64,000 nucleotides of DNA, taken from assembly GCF_030463565.1 (NCBI RefSeq), contig NC_134659.1:7696511-7760510 (forward strand), given 5' to 3'. The notes beneath the pieces were generated by a model, which made no database searches, was not told the origin of the DNA, and worked only from the letters and a program-made list of their open reading frames with translations. Source of the DNA: Pelecanus crispus (lineage: Eukaryota; Chordata; Aves; Pelecaniformes; Pelecanidae). Positions 32,201-44,200 of the stretch are shown one piece after another. Numbering within the stretch: position 1 is the stretch's first letter; every line of letters starts with the position of its first letter. The translations under genes and the position numbers were made by a program.

Positions 32201-35200
32201 GGGCTGCCCGCCAGCCCCGAGTCCTCCCTGCCAGGGAGGGGACACCTCACCCGCCGGCACCCGGCACCCCCCGCCACCCGGCACCCACCCCCGCCACCCT
32301 GACACCCAACCCATCGCCCTGACGCCCACCCCATCACCGACACCCACCACACCGCCCTGATGCCCACCCTGCCGCCCTGACACCCACCCCATCACCGACA
32401 CCCACCACACCGCCCTGACGCCCACCCCATCGCCCTGACGCCCACCCCACTGCCCTGACGCCCACCCCATCGCCCTGACGCCCACCCCATCACCGACACC
32501 CACCCCATCGCCCTGACGCCCACCCCATCACCGACACCCACCACACCGCCCTGACGCCCACCCCATCACCGACACCCACCACACCGCCCTGATGCCCACC
32601 CCCTTCGCCCTGACGCCCACCCCATCGCCCTGACGCCCACCCCACTGCCCTGACGCCCACCCCATCACCGACACCCCACCACACCGCCCTGACGCCCACC
32701 CCATCGCCCTGACGCCCACCCCATTGCCCTGACACCCACCACACCGCCCTGACGCCCACCACACCGCCCTGACGCCCACCCCATCACCGACACCCACCCC
32801 ATCACCCTGACGCCCACCCCACTGCCCTGACGCCCACCCCACCACCCTGATGCCCACCCTGCCACCCTGACGCCCACCCCATCACCGACACCCACCCCAC
32901 TGCCCTGACGCCCACCCCACCACCCTGATGCCCACCCTGCCACCCTGACGCCCACCCCATCACTGACACCCACCCCACCGCCCTGACGCCCACCCCATCA
33001 CCCTGATGCCCACCCTACCACCCTGACGCCCACCCCATCACCGACACCCCACCACACCGCCCTGACGCCCACCCCACCACCCTGATGCCCACCCTGCCGC
33101 CCCACCCCCATCACCGACACCCACCCCACTGCCCTGACGCCCACCCCATCACCCTGATGCCCACCCTACCACCCTGACGCCCACCCCATCACTGACACCC
33201 ACCCCACCGCCCTGACGCCCACCCCCACCGCCCTGACGCCCACCCCACCACCCTGATGCCCACCCTGCCGCCCACCCCATCACCGACACCCACCCCATCA
33301 CCCTGACGCCCACCCCATCACCCTGACGCCCACCCCATCACCGACACCCACCACACCGCCCTGACGCCCACCCCATCGCCCTGACGCCCACCCCACTGCC
33401 CTGACGCCCACCCCACCGCCCTGATGCCCACCCCACTGCCCTGACGCCCACCACACCGCCCTGACGCCCACCCCATCACCGACACCCCACCCCATCACCC
33501 TGACGCCCACCCCACGACCCTGACGCCCACCCCATCGCCCTGACGCCCACCCTGCCGCCCACCCCATTACCGACACCCACCCCACTGCCCTGACGCCCAC
33601 CCCATCACCCTGATGCCCACCCTACCACCCTGACGCCCACCCCATCACCGACACCCACCACACCGCCCTGATGCCCACCCTGCCGCCCTGACACCCACCC
33701 CATCACCGACACCCACCACACCGCCCTGACGCCCACCCCATCGCCCTGACGCCCACCCCACTGCCCTGACGCCCACCCCCATCGCCCTGACGCCCACCCC
33801 ATCACCGACACCCACCACACCGCCCTGACGCCCACCCCATCACCGACACCCCACCCCATCGCCCTGATGCCCACCCCATCGCCCTGATGCCCACCCCATC
33901 GCCCTGATGCCCACCCCACCACCCTGATGCCCACCCTGCCGCCCACCCCCATCACCGACACCCACCCCATCACCCTGACGCCCACCCCACCACCCTGACG
34001 CCCACCCCCACCACCCTGACGCCCACCCCATCACCCTGACGCCCACCACACCGCCCTGACGCCCACCCCACCGCCCTGACGCCCACCCCATCACCCTGAC
34101 GCCCACCCCATCGCCCTGACGCCCACCCCACCGCCGACACCCACCCCATCGCCCTGACGCCCACCCCATCGCCCTGACGCCCACCCCACCGCCCCGACGC
34201 CCACCCCATCGCCCTGACGCCCACCCCACTGCCCACCCCAACACCCTGCCACCGTGCTCCCATGCCACCCCACCAACCCAGCACCCCACCAACCCATCAG
34301 CCCAGCACCCTGCCACCGCGCCTCTCCTCCACCCACCCCATCATCCCACCACCCCGCCACCCACCACCCTTCCACCCCCACCATGCCAACAACCCACCAC
34401 CCAGCCATCTTGCCACACCGGTATCATGCCACGCTGCTGCTGTGCCGCCATGCCACCCCAGCACCCCACCAACCCGTCGCCCCATCACCCCATCACCCCA
34501 CCACCCCACCAACCCGTCACCCCATCACCCCATCGCCCTACCAACCCACCACCCATTGCCCCACCAACCCACCAACCCATCACCCCATTGCCCTACCAAC
34601 CCACCACCCATTGCCCCACCAACCCACCAACCCACCACCCCATCGCCCTACCAACCCACCACCCCATTGCTCCACCACCCCATTGCCCCACCAACCCACC
34701 AACCCATCACCCCATCGCCCCACCACCCCATTGCCCTACCAACCCATCACCCCACCAACCCAGGACCCCACCAACCCACCACCCCATTGCCCTACCAACC
34801 CAGCACCCCCACCATCCCATCACCCCATTGCCCCACCACCCTGCTGCCCTGCTGCCACCCCACCACCCCATCGCCCCATCACCCCATTGCCCTACCAACC
34901 CACCACCCCACCGCCCCATCACCCCCACCACCCCTTTGCCCCACCACCCCTTCGCCCCATCACCTCATTGCCCCACCACCCCACCGCCCCACCACCCATC
35001 ACCCCACCACCCCATTGCCCCACCACCCCATCGCCCCACCACCCCTTGGCCCCACCAACCCACCGCCCCATTGCCCCACCAACCCATCGCCCCATCACCC
35101 CACCACCCCATCACCCTACCACCCCCACCACCCCATTGCCCCACCACCCCATCGCCCTACCAACCCCACCACCCCATTGCCCCACCAACCCACCAACCCA

Positions 35201-38200
35201 TCACCCCATTGCCCCACCAACCCATCACCCCATCGCCCCACCACCCCATCGCCCCACCAACCCATCACCCCCATCACCCTACCAACCCATCACCCCCATT
35301 GCTTCACCACCCCATTGCCCCACCAACCCAGCACCCCATTGCCCTACCAACCCATCACCCCACCATCCCATCACCCCATCGCCCCACCACCCTGCTGCCC
35401 TGCTGCCACCCCCACCACCCCATCGCCCCATCACCCCATCACCCCACCACCCCTTCGCCCCACCACCCCCACCACCCCCATCGCCCCATCACCCCATCAC
35501 CCCCATTGCCCCACCACCCCATCGCCCTACCAACCCACCACCCCATTGCCCCACCACCCCACCACCCCCATTGCCCCACCACCCCATCGCCCTACCAACC
35601 CACCACCCCCATTGCCCCACCACCCCACCAACCCATCACCCCATCGCCCTACCAACCCATCACCCCATTGCCCCACCACCCCACCGCCCCATCACCCCAC
35701 CACCCCTTTGCCCCACCACCCCACTGCCCCACCACCCCATCACCCCACCACCCCACCGCCCCACCACCCCACCAACCCATCGCCCCATCACCCCATCACC
35801 CCACCACCCCATCACCCCATCGCCCCACCCAACCCACCAACCCACCACCCCATCGCCCTACCAACCCATCACCCCATTGCCGCACCACCCCACCGCCCCA
35901 CCACCCCACCAACCCATCACCCCATCACCCCATCGCCCCACCAACCCACCACCCCCATCGCCCATCACCCCATCACCCCATCACCCCATCACCCCACCAC
36001 CCCACCACCCCACCGCCCCACCACCCCACCAACCCATCGCCCCATCACCCCATCACCCCACCGCCCCATCACCCCATCGCCCCATCACCCCATTGCCCCA
36101 TCACCCCATTGCCCACCACCCCACCGCCCCATCACCCCACCGCCCCTTCGCCCCACCACCCACCGCCCCACGCCCCCCCGCCCCCCGCCCGCGGGTGTCG
36201 CGGCGGGGCTGGTACCCGCCGCACGAAGGGGATGTAGCTGTGGTGGCTCTTGCCGGAGCGCGCGGTGCTGTGCAGGGAGCCGGTGGAGCCGCCGGCGGGT
36301 GCCGGGTACAGCCGCCCCGCCACGTAGGTGCTGTCGCAGTCGTAGGCCTGGCGCGGGGACGGGGACAGCACGGCCGTGGCGGTGGCTGCCCCTCGCCCCC
36401 CCGGCCCGCCCCGCGCCCCCCCGGCACTCACGGGGGTCAGGGTGGATTTGGTGGCCAGCGCGGGGTCGGGGCTGCGCCTGCGGGTGCAGCTGAGCCGCAG
36501 GCTCCTCCGCACCTCCTTGCTCAGCACCACGCAGAAGAGGAAGATGAGGGGGCCCTGGGGCGGAGAGGGGGGGCACGTGGCCACGGGGGGGCACGGAGGG
36601 GAGGGTGCCGGCCAGCCCCCCCCACCCCCCCACCCCACCGGCACCCCAGACAGGCCGGGGATCCCCCCATAGCTGCTGGGTGCCCCCCATCGCCACCCTG
36701 GGCCAGGCAAGAGACTCCCCATGCCCGCTGCGTGCCCCCCCCATCGGCACCCCCAAACTGGGTGAGGGACCCCCATACCCGCTGGGTGCCCCCATCAGCA
36801 CCCCAGACAGGGTGAGGGACCCCCATACCCGCTGGGTGCCCCCCATCAGCACCCCAGACAGGGTGAGGGACCCCCATACCCGCTGGGTGCCCCCCATCAG
36901 CACCCCAGACAGGGTGAGGGACCCCCATACCCGCTGGGTGCCCCCATCAGCACCCCAGACAGGGTGAGGGACCCCCATACCCGCTGGGTGCCCCCATCAG
37001 CACCCCAGACAGGGTGAGGGACCCCCATACCCGCTGGGTGCCCCCATCGGCACCCCAAACTGGGTGAGGGACCCCCCATACCCGCTGGGTGCCCCCATCA
37101 ACACCCCAGACAGGGTGAGGGACCCCCCATACCCGCTGGGTGCCCCCATCAGCACCCCAGACAGGGTGAGGGACCCCCATACCCGCTGGGTGCCCCCCAT
37201 CAGCACCCTGAGCTGGGTGAGGGACCCCCAACCCCACTGGGTGCCCCTCCACTGGTATGGGGAGGTATAGGGGGCACGGGGAAGTAAGGGGGCACAGGGA
37301 GCTATAGGGGCATGGGGAGCTATAGGGGGCATGGGGAGCTGTAGGGGCATGGGGAGCTATAGGGGCACAGGGAGGTATGGGGGCACGGGGAGCTATAGGG
37401 GGCACGGGGAGCTATAGGGGCACAGGGAGGTATGGGGGCACGGGGAGCTATAGGGGGCACGGGGAGCTATAGGGGCATGGGGAGCTGTAGGGGCATGGGG
37501 AGGTGTAGGGGGCACAGGGAGCTATAGGGGCACGGGGAGCTATAGGGGCACGGGGAGCTATAGGGGGCACGGGGAGCTATAGGGGCACAGGGAGCTATAG
37601 GGGCACGGGGAGCTATAGGGGGCATGGGGAGCTATAGGGGCACAGGGAGGTATGGGGGCACAGGGAGCTATAGGGGCACGGGGAGCTATAGGGGCACAGG
37701 GAGGTATGGGGGCACAGGGAGCTATAGGGGCACGGGGAGCTATAGGGGCACAGGGAGGTATAGGGGCACGGGGAGGTATGGGGGCACAGGGAGCTATAGG
37801 AGCACAGGGAGCTATAGGGGCACGGGGAGCTATAGGGGCACAGGGAGCTATGGGGGGGCACAGGGAGGTATGGGGGCACAGGGAGCTATAGGGGCACAGG
37901 GAGCTATAGGGGCATGGGGAGCTATAGGGGCACAGGGAGGTATAGGGGCATGGGGAGCTATAGGGGCACAGGGAGGTATAGGGGCACAGGGAGGTATAGG
38001 GGGCACGGGGAGGTATGGGGGCACGGGGAGCTATAGGGGCACAGGGAGCTATAGGGGCATGGGGAGGTATGGGGGGCACAGGGAGGTATGGGGGCACAGG
38101 GAGCTATAGGGGGCACGGGGAGCTATAGGGGCACGGGGAGGTATAGGGGCACGGGGAGGTATAGGGGCACAGGGAGCTATAGGGGCACAGGGAGCTATGG

Positions 38201-41200
38201 GGGGCACAGGGAGCTATAGGGGGCACGGGGAGGTGTAGGGGGCACAGGGAGGTATGGGGGGCAGGGAAGGTACGGGGGGGGCAGGGGGGGCAAACACTGG
38301 GTGGGGGGTTCGGGGCTTTGGGGTCTCGGAGCAGCGGTGTTTGGAGTCTTGGGGTTCAGGCAGGGTCCCGGGGGGGCAGGGGCAGGGGTCTGGGGGGCAG
38401 GGTCCCGGGGGGGCAGGGTCCGGGGGTGGGGGCAGGGGGTCCCGGGGAGTAGGGTCCCTGGGCAGGGGGTCCCGGGAGGCAGGGTCTGGGGGGGCAGGGT
38501 CCCGGGGGTGGGGGCAGGGGGTCTCGGGGGTTCGGGGTCCAGGGTAGGGTCCGGGGGGGCAGGGTCCCGGGGGGGCAGGGTCCCGGGGGTGGGGGTGCCA
38601 GGGCGGGGTCCGGGGGGCAGGCCGGGGGTGCCGGGGGTAGGGGTGCCGGGGCGGGGTCCAGGGGTGCTGGGGGTGGGGGTGCCGGGGTGGGGTCTGGGGG
38701 TCAGGGGCAGGGGGTTTTAGGGGTTCGGGGGCCGGGGCAGGGTCCGGGGGGGCAGGGTCCGGGGGGGCGGGGTGCCTGGGTCCGGGGGCAGGGTCGGGGG
38801 GTGCCGGGGGCGGGGTCGGGGGGTCCCGGGGGTGCGGGTGCCGGGGCGGGGTCGGGGGTGCCGGGGCGGGGTCCGGGGGGGCAGGGTCCGGGGGTGTCGG
38901 GGGTGGGGTGCCGGGGCGGGGTCCGGGGGTCCCGGGGCGGGGTCCGGGGGTGCCGGGGCGGGGTCGGGGGTGTCGGGGGTGGGGGTGCCGGGGCGGGGTA
39001 CGGGGGGTCCCGGGGCGGGGTCGGGGGTGCCGGGGTGGGGTCCGGGGGTGCTGGGGCAGGGTCCGGGGGGTCCCGGGGGTGGGGGTGCCGGGGCGTGGTC
39101 CGGAGATGGCGGGGCGGGGTCCGGGGCAGGGTCCGGGGGGTCCCGGGGGTGCCGGGGCGGGGTCCGGGGGGCAGGGTCCGGGGGGTCCCGGGGGTGCCGG
39201 GGCGGGGTCCGGGGGGCAGGGTCCGGGGGGTCCCGGGGGGTGCCGGGGCGGGGTCGGGGGGTGCTGGGGCGGGGTCCGGGGCAGGGTCCGGGGGTCCCGG
39301 GGGTGGGGGGTGCCGGGGCGGGGTCGGGGGTGCCGGGGCGGGGTCCGGGGCAGGGTCCGGGGGTCCCCGGGGGTGGGGGGTGCCGGGGCGGGGTCCGGGG
39401 TGCCGGGGCGGGGTCGGGGGTGCCGGGGCGGGGTCCGGGGCAGGGTCCGGGGGTCCCGGGGGTGGGGGGTGCCGGGGCGTGGTCCGGGGTGCCGGGGCGG
39501 GGGTCGGGGGTGCCGGGGCGGGGGTCGCTGACCTGCAGGCAGTTGGAGGCAGCGAACAGGCAGTGCAGCAGCAGGCGGTCGCTGTTGACCGAGAGCAGCG
39601 CCAGGAGCCAGCCCAGGCTGGGCAGCGCCAGCACCACCGCGGCGGTCCGGAGCCCGGGGCTGGGGGCGCGGCGTCAGCGCCTGCCCGCACCCTGCCCCCT
39701 GCCCGCACCCAGACCCCTGCCCGCACCCTGCCCCCTGCCCGCACCCAGCCCCCCTGCCCGCACCCTGCCCCCTGCCCGCACCCTGCCCCCTGCCCGCACC
39801 CAGCCCCCTGCCCGCACCCTGCCCGCACCCTGCCCCCTGCCCGCACCCTGCCCCCTGCCCGCACCCTGCCCCCTGCCCGCACCCTGCCCGCACCCTGCCC
39901 CCTGCCCGCACCCTGCCCGCACCCTGCCCCCTGCCCGCACCCTGCCCCCTGCCCGCACCCTGCCCGCACCCTGCCCCCTGCCCGCACCCTGCCCCCTGCC
40001 CGCACCCTGCCTGCACCCTCCGCACCCTGCCTGCACCCTGCCCGCACCCTGCCTGCACCCTGCCCGCACCCTGCCCGCACCCTGCCCGCACCCTGCCCGC
40101 ACCCTGCCTGCACCCTGCCCGCACCCTCCGCACCCTGCCTGCACCCTGCCCGCACCCTGCCCGCACCCTGCCTGCACCCTGCCCGCACCCTGCCCGCACC
40201 CTGCCTGCACCCTGCCCGCACCCTGCCCGCACCCTGCCCGCACCCTGCCCGCACCCTGCCTGCACCCTCCGCACCCTGCCCGCACCCTGCCTGCACCCTG
40301 CCTGCACCCTGCCCGCACCCTGCCCGCCCCCTGCCCGCCCCCTGCCCGCACCCTGCCCACACCCCTGCCCGCACCCTGCCCGCCCCCTGCCCGCACCCTG
40401 CCCGCACCCTGCCCGCACCCCTGCCCGCCCCCTGCCCGCACCCTGCCTGCAACCTGCCTGCACCCTCCGCCCCCTGCCCGCACCCTGCCTGCACCCTCCG
40501 CACCCTGCCCGCACCCTGCCTGCACCCTGCCCGCACCCTCCGCACCCTGCCCGCACCCTGCCCATGGCCCCGGGCTCCCCCGTGGGCACCACGTCTGCCC
40601 TGCCACCCATGGGTGCCCCACATCCCCCGTGTGCCCCTGCCCCCCATGGGCACCCTGCGCCGTCTGTGTCCCCTGCCCCCCGTGGGCACCCCCAGCACCC
40701 CTATCCCCCCCGCTACCCACAGGTGCCCCAGCCCCCCACACCCTCCTGAATGGCCCGCACCCCCTGCCCCCCTGACTCCCATGGGTGCCCCAGCCCCCCG
40801 TGCCCCCTGCCAGCCAGGGGCACCCATGCACCCCCTGCCCCCCATGGGTGCCCCAGCACCCCCTGCCCCCCATGGGTGCTCCATGAACCCCCCGCCCCCC
40901 ATGGGTGCTCCAGCCCCCAATGCTCCCCTACCACCCATGGGTGCCCCATGCACCCTGTGCCCCCCTGCCTCCCCGGGGTGCCCCAGCCCCGTTCCCCCTG
41001 CCCCCCATGTGTACCCCAGCACCCCGTGTCCCCTGCCAGCTAGAGGCACCCATGCACCCCGTGCCCCCCTGCCCCCCATGGGTGCCCCAGCACCCCCCAC
41101 CCCCCATGGGTGCCCCAGCACCCCATGCCCCCCATGGGTGCCCCAGCCCCCCATGCCCTCCCGCCCCCCATGGATGCCCCAGCACCCCCTGCCCCCCATG

Positions 41201-44200
41201 GGTGCCCCAGCCCCCATCCCCCCCCCCGCCCCCCATGGGTGCCTCAGCACCACCCGCCCCCCATGGGTGCCCCATGAACTCCCCGTCCCCTGCCCCCCAT
41301 GGGTGCCCCAGCACCCCATGCCCTCCCGCCCCCCATGGATACCCCAGCACCCCCCCGCCCCCCATGGGTGCCCCAGCCACCCATGCCCCCCATGGGTGCC
41401 CCAGCACCCCCCGCCCCCCATGGGTGCCCCAGCACCCCATGCCCTCCCGCCCCCTATGGGTGCCCCAGCCCCCCTGCCCCCCATGGGTGCCTCAGCCCCC
41501 ATGCCCCCCCCGCCCCCCATGGGTGCCTCAGCACCACCTGCCCCCCATGGGTGCCCCATGAACTCCCCGTCCCCCGCCCCCCATGGGTGCCCCAGCCCCC
41601 CTGCCCCCCATGGGTGCCCCAGCCCTCATGCGCCCTATGGGTGCCCCAGCCCCCCTGCCCCCCATGGGTGCCCCAGCCACCCCTGCCCCCCATGGGTGCC
41701 CCAGCCCCCCCGCCCCCCATGGGTGCCCCAGCACCCCATGCCCTCCCGCCCCCCGTGGGTACCCCAGCACCCCCCGCCCCCCATGGGTGCCCCCGCCCCC
41801 GTCACTCACGCGGCACCCTTCTTCTCGAAGCCCTGCGGGGTGGCGCAGGTGGCCCTGGCCGCCAGCACGAGGAAGCCGATCCCGACCTGCGGGGGCGCGG
41901 GGGTGAGCGGGGCCCGGGGGGGTGGGGGGGGGGCACCCATGGGTGCCCCGGCCGCCCCGCAGCCCCATACGCACGGCCACGGCGCAGGCGATGGGCCCCG
42001 CCAGGCTCCAGACCAGGCTGTCGTGGATGGAGAGCCAGCAGAAGTCGGGGTTGCCGTAGCCCTCGGGGTCCAGCCCCACCGCCAGCCCTGCCCCACGGCA
42101 CGGCTCAGGGGCGGGGCCCGGGCAGGGGGCGGGGCTGGGGCCGGGGGGCGGGGCTGAGGCGGGAGGGGCGGGGCTGAGGCGAGGAGGGGCGTGGCTAAGG
42201 CGGGAGGGGCGTGGCTAAAGCGAGAGGGGCGTGGCTAAAGCGAGAGGGGCGTGGCTAAAGCGAGAGGGGCGTGGTTAAGGCGGGAGGGGCGTGGCTAAGG
42301 CGGGAGGGGCGTGGCTAAAGCGAGAGGGGCGTGGCTAAAGCGAGAGGGGCGTGGCTAAGGCGGGAGGGGCGTGGCTAAGGCGGGAGGGGCGTGGCTAAGG
42401 CGGGAGGGGCGGGGTGGGGGAGGTGTCCTGGGTGCTCGGGGGCGGGGCTGTGCGGGGTGAGGGCGGGGCTATGACCCTGGGGGCGGGGCTATGGTGAATG
42501 AGGGCGGGGCTATAGCCTTGGGGGCGGGGCTACGCGCTTGGGGGCGGGGCCAAGCTCTTGGGGGCGGGGCTATGATCGTCGGGGCGGGGTCAGGCTCTTG
42601 GGGGCGGGGCTATGGCAGATGAGGGCGGGGCTAAGACATTGGGGCAGGGCTAGCCTCTTAGGGGCGGGGCTACAGACTTGGGGCGGGGCTATGCTCGTCG
42701 GGGCGGGGTCAGGCTCTTGGGGGCGGGGCTATGGCAGATGAGGGCGGGGCTATAGCCTCGGGGGCGGGGCTAAGACATTGGGGCAGGGCTAGCCTCTTAG
42801 GGGCGGGGCTACAGACTTGGGGCGGGGCCATGCTCTTTGGGGGCGTGGCTCTGCCCTTTGGGGGCGGGGCTACGCATGGAAATGAGGCCCCACCCCGCAA
42901 CCAGGCAGGCGGGGGAGGTGAGTCGGGGGCGTGGCCAAGCCCTAGAAGGGGGCGTGGCCACCCAGCGGGGGGTTGACCCAGGTGGGGGCGGGTGGTCCGG
43001 GGAGGGGGGGGGCTCCGTGGGCGTGGCCTCACCGGTGATGAAGGCGGGCAGCCCCCAGCCCAGGACGTGGTAGAAGCGCATGGGCCCGCGGTCGACATGC
43101 CGGGGCTCGCTGCGGCGCCGGTAGAGGTGCAGCCCCTCCAGCAGCGCCCAGCCCACCGCGCTCATGTAGAGGAACTGCAGCAAGATGGCCACCACCGTGC
43201 ACGCCAGCTGCGCCCCGCGCGTCACTGCCCCGCCCCACGGAGCCCCGCCCGCGCCCCCCCCCGGAGCTCCGCCCCCTGCAGCCACACCCATGAAAGCCAC
43301 GCCCACGTAACCGCATGCACGACCCTTGGAGCTCCGCCCCCTCCGCAGCCACACCCCTGAAAGCCACGCCCCTCCCTGTAGCCACACCCACGTTAGCCCC
43401 ACCCCACCCCATTCCCCCCACCCTGGGAGCCCCACCTCCTTTGCGAGCCACGCCCCCTTCAGGATCCCCGCCCCTTGTGTGAGGCTCCACCCCCTCTTTG
43501 AAAGCTCCACCCCTTTCGAGAGGCCCCTCCCCCTTGGGAGCCCCACCCCCTTGAAAGCCCCTCCCCCTTGGGAGCCCCACCCCCTTGAAAGCCCCACCCC
43601 TTTTGAGAGGCCCCACCCCCTTGGGAGCCCCACCCCCTTGGGAGCCCCACCCCTTTGAGAGGCCCCACCCCTTTGAGAGGCCCCACCCCCTTGAAAGCCC
43701 CACCCCCTTGAAAGCCCCACCCCCTTGAGAGGCCCCACCCCTTTCGAGAGGCCCCACCCCTTTGAGAGGCCCCACCCCTTTTGAGAGGCCCCTCCGCCCC
43801 ACCCCCTTTTGAGAGGCCCCTCCCCCTCGGGAGCCCCACCCCCTTGGGAGCCCCACCCCCTTGAAAGCCCCACCCCTTTCGAGAGGCCCCACCCTTTGAG
43901 AGGCCCCCACCCCTTTTGAGAGGCCCCTCCCCCTCGGGAGCCCCACCCCCCTTGAAAGCCCCTCCCCCTCGGGAGCCCCACCCCCTTGGAGCCCCACCCC
44001 CTTGAAAGCCCCCACCCCTTTCGAGAGGCCCCACCCCCTTGAGAGCCCCACCCCTTTCGAGAGGCCCCACCCCTTTGAGAGGCCCCACCCCTTTTGAGAG
44101 GCCCCTCCCCCTCGGGAGCCCCACCCCCTTGGCCCCAAGCCACCCAGCTCCGCCCAACCCTTGGCCCTCGCCCCCGCGCTTCACCCCACCCACTTCACCC

